NCBI GenBank assembly: GCA_947450475.1
Contig: CANFVK010000002.1
Location: 186,001 to 250,000, forward strand
Direction: 5' to 3'
DNA length: 64,000 nt
Source of the DNA: Bacteriovoracaceae bacterium
GTDB taxonomy: Bacteria > Bdellovibrionota > Bacteriovoracia > Bacteriovoracales > Bacteriovoracaceae
The notes beneath the pieces were generated by a model. That model was not told where the DNA came from and ran no database searches. It worked only from the letters and a program-made list of their open reading frames with translations. The position numbers were made by a program, and so were the translations under genes. Position 1 is the stretch's first letter; each line of letters opens with the position of its first letter. Shown here piece after piece: positions 24,324-33,995 of this stretch.

Positions 24324-26039
24324 TTATTTAAGATCTTTGAATTTATCAGCTAGAGTTGCAGCTTTTACTTTATCTGTAGATTTGAACTCTCCACCATGAG
24401 CAGCTGCCTTCATTGAAAGTGCAATTTTCTTTGCTTCCTTATCAACAGAGATAACCATCGCCTTAGCCTTGTCACCCTTTTTTACAATATCTGATGGCTT
24501 TTCAACTCTTTCTTCAGAAAGTTCTGAAATATGAATTAAACCTTCGATACCTGTTTCTAGTTCAACAAAAGCTCCGAAGTCAGTCACACGCACAACCTCA
24601 GCTTCTACAACTGTCCCCACTGGAAATCTGGTTTCGATTTTCTTCCATGGATCTTCCTCGAGTTGCTTAAGGCCTAGAGAGAATTTCTGATTTTCTTTAT
24701 CAACAGCAAGGACCATTGCTTCAACAACTTGACCTTCTTTGAACTCAGAAGCTAGCTCTATGTTCTTTCTAGTCCAAGAAATGTCTGAAACATGGATTAG
24801 GGCATCCATATCTTCGCCTACTTCAACAAAAACACCAAAGTCTACGATTGATTTAACTTTTCCTTTAACCTTGTCTCCAACTTTATATTTAGCAACTAGA
24901 GCGTCCCAAGGGTTTGGCTGAAGCTGCTTAAGTCCAAGAGAGATTCTCTTGTTTTCCACATCTACATCTAAAACCTGTGCTTCGATTCTCTCTCCAGCAT
25001 TAAAATGTTTGGTTGGGTTTTTAATTTTATTAGTCCAGCTCATTTCAGAGACATGGATTAATCCTTCAATACCATCATCTAGTTCGATAAAGACACCGTA
25101 GTCTTTTACAGACACTATCTCACCAGCAACTTTAGTTCCTGGGATGTATTTAGCCTTAGCTTCTTCCCATGGATTAGCTTGTACTTGTTTTAAACCAAGT
25201 GAAACTCTTTCCTTATCAGTATCAAACTTAAGAATCTTAACTTCGATTTCATCACCAATATTTAAGATATTGCTTGGGTGCTTAACTCGTCCCCAAGACA
25301 TATCTGTAATGTGAAGAAGACCGTCGATACCACCAAGATCAATGAATGCACCGTAGTCTGTAATGTTTTTAACAATACCTTTAACAACCATTCCTTCTTC
25401 AATCTGAGAAAGAATTTCGCCGCGCATTTTTCCACGCTCTTCAGCTAGAATTGCACGACGAGAAAGAACAATGTTCCCTCTTTTCTTGTTGAACTTAATA
25501 ACTTTGAATTCCATTGTTTTACCAATGAACTTATCAAGGTAACGAGTAGGACGAATATCAATCTGAGATCCTGGAAGAAAGGCTTTTACGCCAATATCAA
25601 CAGACAACCCGCCTTTAACTTTAGCGATAACTGTACCTGTTAATGCCTCTCCAGATTCACAAGCAAGGGAAATTCTATCCCAAGCTTTTAGGATTTCAGC
25701 CTTATCTTTTGATAGGATTAAATTCCCCATGTTTGATTCTAATTTTTCCAAATAAACTTCGATTGAATCACCAGATTTAATTTTTAGTGAGCCATCGTAA
25801 TTTTGGAATTCTTTCACCGATACAAGACCTTCTTGCTTATAACCGATGTCGACTGTGACGTAATCTTGACCGATGTTGATAATTGTTCCTTTGAACACTT
25901 CACCTTCTTCAAAATTTTTAGATACAGACGTGTTGAGTAGTTCACTAAAATCAGTTTTGGTTACGGTTTCAACGTCTTCACCAATGACAACGTCATACCC
26001 CTTCATCCAATTTTGTTTTAGTTCTTGTTTTTGAGCCAT
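24324..26039 (-). CDS. rpsA: 30S ribosomal protein S1
   Basis: Six S1 (OB-fold) RNA-binding repeats are visible, with recurring patterns such as VKGIVKNITDYGAFIDLGG, DGLLHITDMSW and ISLGLKQLQPNPW. Total length is 571 residues, standard for six-domain S1. S1 brings mRNAs to the 30S subunit. The gene has its own promoter (about 26128-26156) and a strong terminator (24259-24287). GAGG is 5 bases before the ATG. A separate short ATG frame with a better ribosome site overlaps its start, which may affect translation. Confidence 0.97.
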   Translation of the reverse strand: MAQKQELKQNWMKGYDVVIGEDVETVTKTDFSELLNTSVSKNFEEGEVFKGTIINIGQDYVTVDIGYKQEGLVSVKEFQNYDGSLKIKSGDSIEVYLEKLESNMGNLILSKDKAEILKAWDRISLACESGEALTGTVIAKVKGGLSVDIGVKAFLPGSQIDIRPTRYLDKFIGKTMEFKVIKFNKKRGNIVLSRRAILAEERGKMRGEILSQIEEGMVVKGIVKNITDYGAFIDLGGIDGLLHITDMSWGRVKHPSNILNIGDEIEVKILKFDTDKERVSLGLKQVQANPWEEAKAKYIPGTKVAGEIVSVKDYGVFIELDDGIEGLIHVSEMSWTNKIKNPTKHFNAGERIEAQVLDVDVENKRISLGLKQLQPNPWDALVAKYKVGDKVKGKVKSIVDFGVFVEVGEDMDALIHVSDISWTRKNIELASEFKEGQVVEAMVLAVDKENQKFSLGLKQLEEDPWKKIETRFPVGTVVEAEVVRVTDFGAFVELETGIEGLIHISELSEERVEKPSDIVKKGDKAKAMVISVDKEAKKIALSMKAAAHGGEFKSTDKVKAATLADKFKDLK

Positions 26040-26076
26040 AAATACCTCGAGAATTTTTTTTACCCAGAATTTTCAT
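25993..26076 (-). CDS. Possible leader peptide overlapping the rpsA start
   Basis: An ATG at 26076, 6 bases after a full GGAGG (26083-26087), opens a 27-codon frame rich in Lys, Arg and Thr that ends at a TGA inside the rpsA coding region. It is out of frame with rpsA (offset 37 bases). Translation here would compete with or couple to rpsA initiation at 26039. It may instead be a standby ribosome site for S1. Confidence 0.4.
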   Translation of the reverse strand: MKILGKKNSRGIYGSKTRTKTKLDEGV

Positions 26077-26127
26077 AATGGGCCTCCAGCGTAACCTTAA
26101 AAAAGTATGACCAGAATTTGTTTGGGC

Positions 26128-26156
26128 AATATACCCATTTTCAGAGGCGTTGTACA
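26128..26156 (-). promoter_or_regulatory. Candidate rpsA promoter
   Basis: TGTACA (26151-26156) and TATATT (26128-26133) on the minus strand are 17 bases apart, matching sigma-70 boxes in 4/6 and 5/6 positions. Transcription would begin near 26120, giving an 80-base leader that includes the leader-peptide ATG. Confidence 0.55.
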
Positions 26157-26165
26157 GCGAATTGA

Positions 26166-27332
26166 CTACTTTTCTCGAAAGAGTCGCCCCCTTCTAAGGA
26201 CCACCCTTGAATAAAGTCCCAATAATGAAGTTCTATAATTCTTGAAAGAGTGTTCTCTTTCAAGAAAAAATCTATATAGTCTAGCCTTATCCCTGTAAAC
26301 AGCATTTCCAAGAATTGCTTTCTCCCATTTGTCCTTTAGCTCACGAGCATCCAAGAGCTTATAAGTTTCACCAACACCTTCAAAATCTTCAAAAATTCCA
26401 GTCGAACAGAAGTTTCTAGGAAGAATAACTGGCACCTCGGCCAAAAGTGCCTTAATTGCAAAATCCTCCACTAGTTCATTTGAAGTCGTGCTAATCCACA
26501 AATCCAGATGTGGGATTACTTCCCCGGCATTTTGCGCCGCAACAAACAAAATGTCATCTTCAAGTTGTTCTTGCTGAATAAACTCCATTAAATCTGGAAG
26601 AAATTCTAATTTTTGAAATTCGATAACACTAATAAAAACTAATTTGCTTTTTGTTCCTCCTGGATTTTTTGCATTTAGTACCTTAAGCGAAGACAGCAAT
26701 GGCCTCAAGGACTGCTCGCTCTCGAGCGAAGGAGAGACAAAAGTACCTGCGAGGAAGTAATTTTTATACAAGTCAAAATTAATATTTTTTGCGATCTCAG
26801 GACTTTCGTCTTCATTGCTTAAACCCACTCCGAAATATTCGATTTTTTTTTGAGGTAGGGCCAAGTTTCCAATCGAATCATTTTTTAAATTTTTATTAAC
26901 TAAAATTAAAGAATCTATTCTCGAAATAAGTGGTTTGTACCAAAAGTGCTGCAAGGGTTTATCGATAACGTGATCCTGGGTTATCACAAGTGCCGTTAAA
27001 TTTTCGGTCTTTAGTTGAAAACTAAGAGAAAAAAGTAACCTAAAATCATAACAATGAACCAAGTCTATCTTTATATTTTTAAGATATTTATTAATGGGAA
27101 AATGCTTATGAAAAGAACTAAATCGATTTAAGAAATGTTCCTTAAATGCAATAATGTCTATGCCTGACTTAATCGCAAGCTGAGCTATATATGAATCTTC
27201 ATTGGTGCATAAGTAAACGTTATAACCATACTTTTGCGCCAACAAAATATCCCTAAAAGCAAAACGCTCTTTAGTACCCCAATTCTTTGTTGGAATAATA
27301 TATAAAATATTTCGAGCATACTTATTACCCAA
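26166..27332 (-). CDS. Glycosyltransferase (GT4-like)
   Basis: The 388-residue protein has a GT-B-like arrangement. The N-terminal Rossmann half contains PTKNWGTKERFAF and IDLVHCYDFR, and a C-terminal half contains DLWISTTSNELVEDFAIKALLAEVPVI, resembling the donor-sugar-binding E-x7-E region of family 4. It closes the envelope gene run after lpxK and the DUF3108 lipoprotein, 12 bases downstream of the latter. The best available start is a TTG at 27332, with a weak ribosome site. A role in adding sugar to lipid A or the LPS core is inference from position. Confidence 0.7.
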   Translation of the reverse strand: MGNKYARNILYIIPTKNWGTKERFAFRDILLAQKYGYNVYLCTNEDSYIAQLAIKSGIDIIAFKEHFLNRFSSFHKHFPINKYLKNIKIDLVHCYDFRLLFSLSFQLKTENLTALVITQDHVIDKPLQHFWYKPLISRIDSLILVNKNLKNDSIGNLALPQKKIEYFGVGLSNEDESPEIAKNINFDLYKNYFLAGTFVSPSLESEQSLRPLLSSLKVLNAKNPGGTKSKLVFISVIEFQKLEFLPDLMEFIQQEQLEDDILFVAAQNAGEVIPHLDLWISTTSNELVEDFAIKALLAEVPVILPRNFCSTGIFEDFEGVGETYKLLDARELKDKWEKAILGNAVYRDKARLYRFFLEREHSFKNYRTSLLGLYSRVVLRRGRLFREK

Positions 27333-27344
27333 ATCTGACTCTCA

Positions 27345-28481
27345 CTATTTTACCAAAATGCCAGGTTTATATTCCACCACTTCCCCATAGATTGAACCAA
27401 TCTTAACCTTTGCTTGAAACTTAAGAAGTCTCTTTGACTCATCAGTGGAATACCAAAAAATAATATCTCCACTTTTTTGCAAGACTCCAGGAAAATGAGT
27501 TTCTGCTTTCAAGCGAGTAGCCTTAATGTCTTTTGAATTGACACTAATCACTTCCTCTCCCATCACTTCAGCAGTCAAAAGCCAGGCTTTTCCACGAGTG
27601 CTAACAGGAAATTCGTAGTGATCTCCTTTTACCATTGGTAAACCTCTTACAAATTGAAGTGCTGAAAAAGAATCTTGAGTATAGCGAGGAATATAATTTT
27701 CAATTTTTTCATCTTTATTATTTCCTTCTTTAACTCTCTTATACCAATGAAATGTTTTTAACTTTTTAAAATCAAACAATTGAAGATCATCAACATTTTG
27801 TTTTTTTTCTCTCTGTAACAATGAATACTTTATGGGTAAAAAAGTATTCTTATCAATAAAGGTTTCAATGCTATCATCTAGCCAATAAAAATATCGATAG
27901 GCATCCTTGGATTTGAAACGAGCAAAATAATGATATGCCATCTTGTCGCCCACTTTAACAACATCCTTTGATGATATTGTAATGTACCCAGCCGTAACTC
28001 CAAGGTAGGAAATAGCCATAATAGATTGTTCACCTTGATAAAAAAGATGTTTCACTTTTTCATATATGGGCTTCGATTTTAAATCATAATCCTTTAATTC
28101 TTGTGGGTAATCGGCCGGATAAGAAAGCACTGCTCTTGCCTCAGATTCATTGGTCTTATTTTCAGTGACATTGGCAGAAATTTCTTTAGAGTTATTAGCT
28201 TTTGAAGATTCTTTTTTATTTTTTTTGCTCGATTTTTTTGAGCTATCAACTGGCAATTCAGGAGTTGGAGAAGTAGTAAGCTTCGCACCGTCTTGCTTTA
28301 ACTCACTAACCTTTACATCTTTTTCTTGAAAATGAACCGCTTGATCTTTAGAAATTTCAAAAGAATTAACCAAGTCTTTATTTTCAGAATTATTGAGCAG
28401 CGAAACTTTTTCGTCCTCAAAACTTCCGCAGGAGGACAAAAAAACTAAAGAGAAAATCAATACAACAGAATGAATATTCAT
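27345..28481 (-). CDS. DUF3108-domain lipoprotein
   Basis: The signal peptide ends in a lipobox LSSC, predicting lipidation of Cys18. A low-complexity Lys/Ser/Asn linker spans roughly residues 60-115. The C-terminal domain (from YPADYPQEL to EVVEYKPG) fits DUF3108, a beta-rich periplasmic domain seen beside envelope genes. It lies between lpxK and a glycosyltransferase in the lipid A run. The function of the family is not established; a periplasmic or outer-membrane structural role is likely. Confidence 0.75.
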   Translation of the reverse strand: MNIHSVVLIFSLVFLSSCGSFEDEKVSLLNNSENKDLVNSFEISKDQAVHFQEKDVKVSELKQDGAKLTTSPTPELPVDSSKKSSKKNKKESSKANNSKEISANVTENKTNESEARAVLSYPADYPQELKDYDLKSKPIYEKVKHLFYQGEQSIMAISYLGVTAGYITISSKDVVKVGDKMAYHYFARFKSKDAYRYFYWLDDSIETFIDKNTFLPIKYSLLQREKKQNVDDLQLFDFKKLKTFHWYKRVKEGNNKDEKIENYIPRYTQDSFSALQFVRGLPMVKGDHYEFPVSTRGKAWLLTAEVMGEEVISVNSKDIKATRLKAETHFPGVLQKSGDIIFWYSTDESKRLLKFQAKVKIGSIYGEVVEYKPGILVK

Positions 28482-28499
28482 AATTTAACCTAACCGTAA

Positions 28500-29570
28500 T
28501 TAATATATATTTCTAAAGCAATTATCTACCATCTCTTTAGTGTCTTCTTCACCGGACATAAATCTTATATCTACTTCTAAAAAAACAATTGAATCATCAT
28601 TGATAATTTTATTTATTCTCACGATATCCTTTTCAGTTGTTACGATAAGCGCATCTTCATTTTTAGCATATGACAGTAGTGAGTTAATTTCATTTAGAGT
28701 GAAAAAATGATGATCTGGAAATGACTCTGTAACTAAAATCTCAGCTCCCAGTTCTTCTAGCATTTTATGAAATGACTTAGGATTGGCTATACCTGAAAGA
28801 CAAACAATTTTTCTGCCACGAATTTCTTCTACTGAGCAAACTAAATCACTGGCAGCATTATAAAAACCCTTTGGATGAAATGCAATTTCTGCAAATTTAA
28901 TCCCTGTTGGCAGGTGGGGATTCAAAAGTTCTTTCAAGGAAAGAATTTGTTCAGATGAAACCTGATTTGCCCTACCTAGAACAATCAGATCAGCATCTTT
29001 AAGAGCGCTAAAACCTTCTCGCATATATCCAAGAGGAGCTACTTTATAAAGCTCCAAAGGCATGAGCAAATCAAAAAGAACAATATTAATCTTACGTTTA
29101 ATTTTAATATGCTGATGGCCATCCTCGAGAATAACTACATCTGGCCCTACTTTTGAAAAATAAAAACTTAAGTTCTCGCTTCGTTTTTTTCCAACTACTA
29201 TCGTAGCGTTTTCTAGTCGTCTGGCAAAGACCAAGGCTTCATCACCATACTCTAAAGGATCTGGATTAATTTTTTTTCCTGAGGTAATTAAACCGCTTGA
29301 ATTTTCAAGTTTCCCCTTATAACCCCTCATTAAAACTAAAACATGCTTATCTTTTGAATTAAGATATTGAGATAACCAAAGTGTAAGAGGTGTTTTTCCA
29401 GTGCCACCAAAAGTAAGGTTTCCAATGGAAATGATCGGAACCTGAAATGATCGTTGCTTTAAAATCCCGTAATCATAGCAAGCCCTTCGAACATAATGAG
29501 CAGAATTCCAAATCCAAGAAATTGGGGAATAAAAAATTGTTTTAATTTTAGGAATCGATTTTTTTTCCAT
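28500..29570 (-). CDS. lpxK: Tetraacyldisaccharide 4'-kinase
   Basis: LpxK phosphorylates the 4' position of the lipid A disaccharide at the inner membrane. The P-loop is NLTFGGTGKTP, followed later by VVILEDGHQH, a family block near the catalytic acid. ATG at 29570 gives 356 residues. A TTG at 29582 is a possible earlier start. The 5' end overlaps lpxB by 23 bases. Presence of the kinase implies that lipid A here is phosphorylated at least transiently. Confidence 0.93.
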   Translation of the reverse strand: MEKKSIPKIKTIFYSPISWIWNSAHYVRRACYDYGILKQRSFQVPIISIGNLTFGGTGKTPLTLWLSQYLNSKDKHVLVLMRGYKGKLENSSGLITSGKKINPDPLEYGDEALVFARRLENATIVVGKKRSENLSFYFSKVGPDVVILEDGHQHIKIKRKINIVLFDLLMPLELYKVAPLGYMREGFSALKDADLIVLGRANQVSSEQILSLKELLNPHLPTGIKFAEIAFHPKGFYNAASDLVCSVEEIRGRKIVCLSGIANPKSFHKMLEELGAEILVTESFPDHHFFTLNEINSLLSYAKNEDALIVTTEKDIVRINKIINDDSIVFLEVDIRFMSGEEDTKEMVDNCFRNIY

Positions 29571-30684
29571 AAGAATTTTCAATCACATCACAAAGGTATT
29601 GGGAGATATTAATATCCTCACCTTTAACCAATATTTTGGTTGTTTTCAATTGCTCTTTAAGCTCATTATACTTCCTATGATTATAGTACCAATTCCTGAT
29701 TTCAGACACGATATTATAGCTAGTCACTTTATCTTGAAGCAATTCTGGAAAAACCGAACGATTATGTATGATATTGGCCAAGCTTATATGTGAACGATAC
29801 TTAACAAATGTTTCAAAGATAAAAAGATTGAGTAATGAGGTTTTATAACAAACAATAGTTGGAACTTCAAACAATGCACAAGTTAAGGTAACGGTACCGC
29901 TGGCAGCTAAGGAAAAATCTGCTTGCTTTAGAGCAATTAGCAAATCTTCATTTTGAAAAATCTTTTCAAAATATTGATCGTAAGGAGCATAAAGTGATTG
30001 ATTTACGGATGAAGATTTAACGATTGATAAACTGATCGTGATTTCTTTTTTTAATTTGATAAATGAATCTATAAATTCAGGTAACAATTTTTCAACTTCA
30101 GCATTTCTTGACCCTGGCAAAAGCAATAAATGAACAGGATTAGAAAACTTTTTGGAATGAAATTCTTTCAAGTCCTTTTTATAAGTCGTCAGTAAAGGAT
30201 GATCGATACTTATGACATGTTTTAATCCTCTTTCACTAAACCATTTTTTCTCAAACGGAATGATTGTAAATAGTGTGTGAACTGCGGCTGCAAGCTTTTG
30301 TACTCTGTATTCTTTCCAGGCCCAGGCTTGTGGAGCAACATAATATAGAACTTCAACACCTTTAGCTTTTAGCTTTCCTGCCAATTTCAAGTTAAATGAT
30401 TGATAATCAATCAGGATAGCTACCTTGCACTGTCGCTTGTCAACCTCGGCCAGAATGCTCTTCATTGCCCTTAAATAAAAGGGAATTTTTGCAATGACTT
30501 CACTATAACCCCAGGATGAAAAATCATTGAGATGATATAAAAGTTCTAAACCTTGAGACTCTAATTCATTTCCTCCAACTCCAAAAAAATGTGTGTTGGG
30601 TAACTTGCTTTTTAAATCAGCAAAAAAACTTAAGGCGTGTTCTTCACCTGATTTTTCACCTGTAATGATAAGGCATGAATTCAT
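29548..30684 (-). CDS. lpxB: Lipid-A-disaccharide synthase
   Basis: LpxB condenses the UDP-2,3-diacyl sugar with lipid X. The GT19 family features are ITGEKSGEEHA at the start, FFGVGGNEL, YYVAPQAWAWKEYR and LLLPGSRNAEVEKLLP. Length of 378 residues is standard. Its ATG shares a base with the stop of the Gfo/Idh gene (TAATG), and it overlaps lpxK, so the three are tightly coupled. Confidence 0.95.
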   Translation of the reverse strand: MNSCLIITGEKSGEEHALSFFADLKSKLPNTHFFGVGGNELESQGLELLYHLNDFSSWGYSEVIAKIPFYLRAMKSILAEVDKRQCKVAILIDYQSFNLKLAGKLKAKGVEVLYYVAPQAWAWKEYRVQKLAAAVHTLFTIIPFEKKWFSERGLKHVISIDHPLLTTYKKDLKEFHSKKFSNPVHLLLLPGSRNAEVEKLLPEFIDSFIKLKKEITISLSIVKSSSVNQSLYAPYDQYFEKIFQNEDLLIALKQADFSLAASGTVTLTCALFEVPTIVCYKTSLLNLFIFETFVKYRSHISLANIIHNRSVFPELLQDKVTSYNIVSEIRNWYYNHRKYNELKEQLKTTKILVKGEDINISQYLCDVIENSYGKKIDS

Positions 30685-31634
30685 TAAATAATTACCTCTA
30701 GACCACTTTCGACACTTTCAAGTACCTTATCGATAAGTTTTACTGCAAGCAAACCATCTTCCAGTGAGACAATCGGTTGTTTAGCATGAATGATCGAATC
30801 ATAAAAATGCATATGTTCTAGCAAAAGGTGATCTCGTTTGGGGTACGATTCATTTTGCACGAAATCTGGTCCTTTATTCTGTCCATCAGCAATTTGAATT
30901 TCATTTTTCATCAAATCAAAAAGTATTGTACCAGAACAATTTGAAATCTCTAATTCACGAACCTCTTTCGTTTGATTCCGTCCAACCGTAATAGTTGCTT
31001 TGTGACCTGATTTAAATTTAAACTGAGACGTAACATAATCTAGTCGATTAGTTCTCATTTTAAATCCGATTGATTCTACACTATATGGAGTTTCACCAAG
31101 CAAATAAACCAACAGATCAAGATCATGAATCATAAGATCCTGAACGACATCAACATCTGTAGCCCTTCCCTTAAATGGAGCGACTCTCTTGAGAGAAAGA
31201 TATGCAGGAGATTCAAAATATTTTTTAAATTCCTCTTTGCACTCCCATATTTGGTGAAAGCGCTCAGAATGTCCTACCTGGAGTACAAGATTTTTACCAT
31301 TTAGGATTTCTTTTAGTTGTAATGCTTGCTTCGCGGTTTCTGTTAATGGTTTTTCACAAAATACATGTTTATTATTTTTTAGTAGGTACTCAACAATCTC
31401 AAAATGAAAAGATGTGGGTGTAACAACAATTGCAGCATCTATTTCTGTAATGCATTTTGAAATATCATCGACAATGATAGCGCTAGGATGGGCAACTCTA
31501 GCGGCTTTTTGAGCATTTGGAAACTTTTCTACAATATATTTTAGCTCAGAAATATTTGCAAATGCTTCAACTTTTTGAGCATGCCATTTCCCGAGATGTC
31601 CATAACCAATAACTGCAATTTTAATTTTATTCAC
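30684..31634 (-). CDS. Gfo/Idh/MocA oxidoreductase, GnnA candidate
   Basis: The N-terminal Rossmann motif is VIGYGHLGKWHA, and the EKP motif (CEKPLTE) contains the Lys that binds cofactor and substrate. The C-terminal domain has the usual family beta-sheet (RVAPFKGR, DLMIHDLDLLVYL). It sits between lpxA and lpxB. In some bacteria a relative at this spot, GnnA, oxidises UDP-GlcNAc at C3, and the GnnB aminotransferase then makes the 2,3-diamino sugar used for amide-rich lipid A. GnnB is not in the window. A GTG start at 31634 is well placed after AAGGA. Confidence 0.82.
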   Translation of the reverse strand: MNKIKIAVIGYGHLGKWHAQKVEAFANISELKYIVEKFPNAQKAARVAHPSAIIVDDISKCITEIDAAIVVTPTSFHFEIVEYLLKNNKHVFCEKPLTETAKQALQLKEILNGKNLVLQVGHSERFHQIWECKEEFKKYFESPAYLSLKRVAPFKGRATDVDVVQDLMIHDLDLLVYLLGETPYSVESIGFKMRTNRLDYVTSQFKFKSGHKATITVGRNQTKEVRELEISNCSGTILFDLMKNEIQIADGQNKGPDFVQNESYPKRDHLLLEHMHFYDSIIHAKQPIVSLEDGLLAVKLIDKVLESVESGLEVII

Positions 31635-31648
31635 TTGATCCTTCTTTA

Positions 31649-32440
31649 CTAAGAATTAAAAGGGGCAATTCCGATTTCCGATTTCCGGATCTGTTCAACC
31701 ATTTCTTGAATAACCCGATTTTCTTTATATTCAATCATAAGTTCATCATGATCGATAAAAGCCCTTGGCGAAATATTGGATGATTCAATTGTTCGTAAAA
31801 AATCTACGACCTCAGAAATTTCTTGCTTAGAATAACCCTGACGTTTCATTCCAATAATATTGATTCCTTTTAAGTGAGCTCGATTTCCCATTGCCGTACA
31901 AAAAGTTGGAATATCCCGATCAATGGCCGATGCTCCACCAATATAAGCTCCTCTTCCGATAGAAACAAACTGTTGGATTTGAGTACCTCCACCAATAATG
32001 ACTCTATCGCCAACTTTCACATGACCTGCAAAGTTCGTTGAATTAGCAATCGTGCAATTATTTCCAATAGTGACATCATGTCCAGCATGTACATAAGCCA
32101 TAAATAAACAATGATCACCGACTTTGGTTACATGATTTTCTTTAAGCGTTCCTCTATGTATTGAAACATATTCTCGAAATATATTTTTCTTACCAATGAT
32201 GGTTTGAGTGGGTTCTCCTTTATAGGAATTATCTTGAGGTGGTGCGCCGATAGAACAACCTTGAAAAAACTGATTTCCCTCTCCTATGACTGTGTGGCCA
32301 TCAATCACCACATGTGAATGTAAAATATTATTCGGCCCAATTTCGACATTTGCTCCAATGATACAAAATGGACCAATATAAACCGTCTCATGTATTTTGG
32401 CACTGGGATCGATAATTGAACTAGGGTGTATAGTTGACAT
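31649..32440 (-). CDS. lpxA: UDP-N-acetylglucosamine acyltransferase
   Basis: The N-terminal two-thirds is a left-handed beta-helix built of hexapeptide repeats ([21 protein letters not shown]...), and a C-terminal helical domain follows. The catalytic His lies in the [14 protein letters not shown] segment. LpxA transfers the first 3-hydroxyacyl chain from ACP to the UDP-sugar. If the flanking oxidoreductase is GnnA, this enzyme may acylate an amine and not a hydroxyl. Length is 263 residues, standard. Confidence 0.95.
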   Translation of the reverse strand: MSTIHPSSIIDPSAKIHETVYIGPFCIIGANVEIGPNNILHSHVVIDGHTVIGEGNQFFQGCSIGAPPQDNSYKGEPTQTIIGKKNIFREYVSIHRGTLKENHVTKVGDHCLFMAYVHAGHDVTIGNNCTIANSTNFAGHVKVGDRVIIGGGTQIQQFVSIGRGAYIGGASAIDRDIPTFCTAMGNRAHLKGINIIGMKRQGYSKQEISEVVDFLRTIESSNISPRAFIDHDELMIEYKENRVIQEMVEQIRKSEIGIAPFNS

Positions 32441-32453
32441 ATATATATCCTTG

Positions 32454-32945
32454 TTACTGCATTTTAAGCGAAGCTAAAACTGTAGCCTCACTCATCAATT
32501 GTTCATTATGATAAATCTTGCATTCACTAGTTATCATTGGCCCCCTAACTTTTAGAGTCTTAGAAACAATAATTAAATCCATCTCCGGCAAAACCGGTTT
32601 TCTAAATCGTGCTTCATTTATTCCCAACAATGCGACATCCATCTTTAAGGCCATAGGATCTTTATGAACTAAAAACACGATGAAACTCGTAGCCTGTGCC
32701 ATCATTTCAACTTGCACGACTCCTGGCAAAATAGGGTAATCTGGAAAATGTCCCTTAAAAATCGAATGATCTTTTTTAGTACGATAATGAGCGATGACTT
32801 CTGAACCATTGATTTCTTTTAAGTCTACAATCTCCCCCATTACTAATTTTCTGTCAGGAATCGAAATTGATTCAACTGAATCGATAAAAAGGAAAGGATC
32901 TCGATGAGGTAATATCTTTTTGATTTGCTCTGTATTTAAAATCAT
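32454..32945 (-). CDS. fabZ: 3-hydroxyacyl-ACP dehydratase FabZ
   Basis: The hot-dog-fold motifs [13 protein letters not shown] (catalytic His) and [19 protein letters not shown] (catalytic Glu) are present. FabZ draws 3-hydroxyacyl-ACP into chain elongation, competing with LpxA and LpxD for the same pool. The lpxD-fabZ-lpxA order is the conserved one. Length is 163 residues. AGGAG precedes the ATG. Confidence 0.96.
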   Translation of the reverse strand: MILNTEQIKKILPHRDPFLFIDSVESISIPDRKLVMGEIVDLKEINGSEVIAHYRTKKDHSIFKGHFPDYPILPGVVQVEMMAQATSFIVFLVHKDPMALKMDVALLGINEARFRKPVLPEMDLIIVSKTLKVRGPMITSECKIYHNEQLMSEATVLASLKMQ

Positions 32946-32952
32946 AAAACTC

Positions 32953-33981
32953 CTACTCTTTATTATTTCCTAGTGACATTTTGCGAACATATGCCAGTCC
33001 CTTCAACCATTCTTTTAAATTTCTTGCTGGAAATCCACCAACCACTTCACCATCACCAACATTACTGACAACGCCCGCGTTGCCTGAAACCTGAACACCT
33101 TTGCCAATTGTAATACCATTGCCAACTCCTGCCTTACCACCTAATACCGAGTAGTCGCCAATGGTTGAACTTCCACCAATAGCTACTTGCCCACATAGGA
33201 TTACTCCCGCACCTAATTGACAATTGTGTCCTACTTGAACAAGGTTATCAATTTTTGTACCACGGCCAATAACGGTAGGTGAAAATGTTCCAGCATCAAT
33301 ACAAGAGCCACTTCCAATCTCTACATTGTCTTGAATTTCTACGCTTCCAATGTGCCATACCTTTAGGTGCTCACCTCTGAAAAAGTTATATCCAAAGCCA
33401 TCAGCTCCTATGGAGCAATTTGAATGAATCCGAACATTTTTGCCAATTTTTACGTTGCGATAAATTACAGTATTTGAAAAAATTTCTGTTCCTTCATCGA
33501 TTTCTACTCCAGACATTACAACGGTACCAGGATGAATTTTTACATTAGCCTTAATGATTACTCTTTCTCCAATAAAAACACCTTGAGCAATCCATGCACT
33601 GGAATCAATTTCGGTAGTGCCCATTTGCCGACCATCTACCATGTCGTTAGGATTGCCAATTTTTTCGTCATAGAATGATTTCGAAAAGCGTGATATTGCC
33701 AAATTTACATCTGCAACAGTCGCTAAAAAAAGAGTATTGGCCAATGCCAAAGATTTTAACTCCTCATTGAGACTTTCATAAAATTTTACATCAATGACGA
33801 GACCAATTTTATTATGGTGTCTTTTTTCATTCCATTCTTGGAAAAACTTTTTATTCTTAACAAAGAATAAATGATTTTCAGACATTCGGAATGAATCGGT
33901 CACTCCAGAAATAAAAATGTCCTTACTTCCATGAAGTATTTCAAAACTTTGATCAAGGCTTAGTAAGTTTTCTAGCTTCAA
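32953..33981 (-). CDS. lpxD: UDP-3-O-acylglucosamine N-acyltransferase
   Basis: An N-terminal UDP-binding domain of about 100 residues is followed by a left-handed beta-helix of hexapeptide repeats and a short C-terminal helix. The catalytic His is in the DNLVQVGHNCQLG block. LpxD adds the N-linked acyl chain. The start is a TTG at 33981, 7 bases after GAGG. A terminator-like hairpin lies directly upstream, between this gene and ompH, so expression may be tuned there. Confidence 0.95.
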   Translation of the reverse strand: MKLENLLSLDQSFEILHGSKDIFISGVTDSFRMSENHLFFVKNKKFFQEWNEKRHHNKIGLVIDVKFYESLNEELKSLALANTLFLATVADVNLAISRFSKSFYDEKIGNPNDMVDGRQMGTTEIDSSAWIAQGVFIGERVIIKANVKIHPGTVVMSGVEIDEGTEIFSNTVIYRNVKIGKNVRIHSNCSIGADGFGYNFFRGEHLKVWHIGSVEIQDNVEIGSGSCIDAGTFSPTVIGRGTKIDNLVQVGHNCQLGAGVILCGQVAIGGSSTIGDYSVLGGKAGVGNGITIGKGVQVSGNAGVVSNVGDGEVVGGFPARNLKEWLKGLAYVRKMSLGNNKE

Positions 33982-33995
33982 AACGAAACCTCTTT

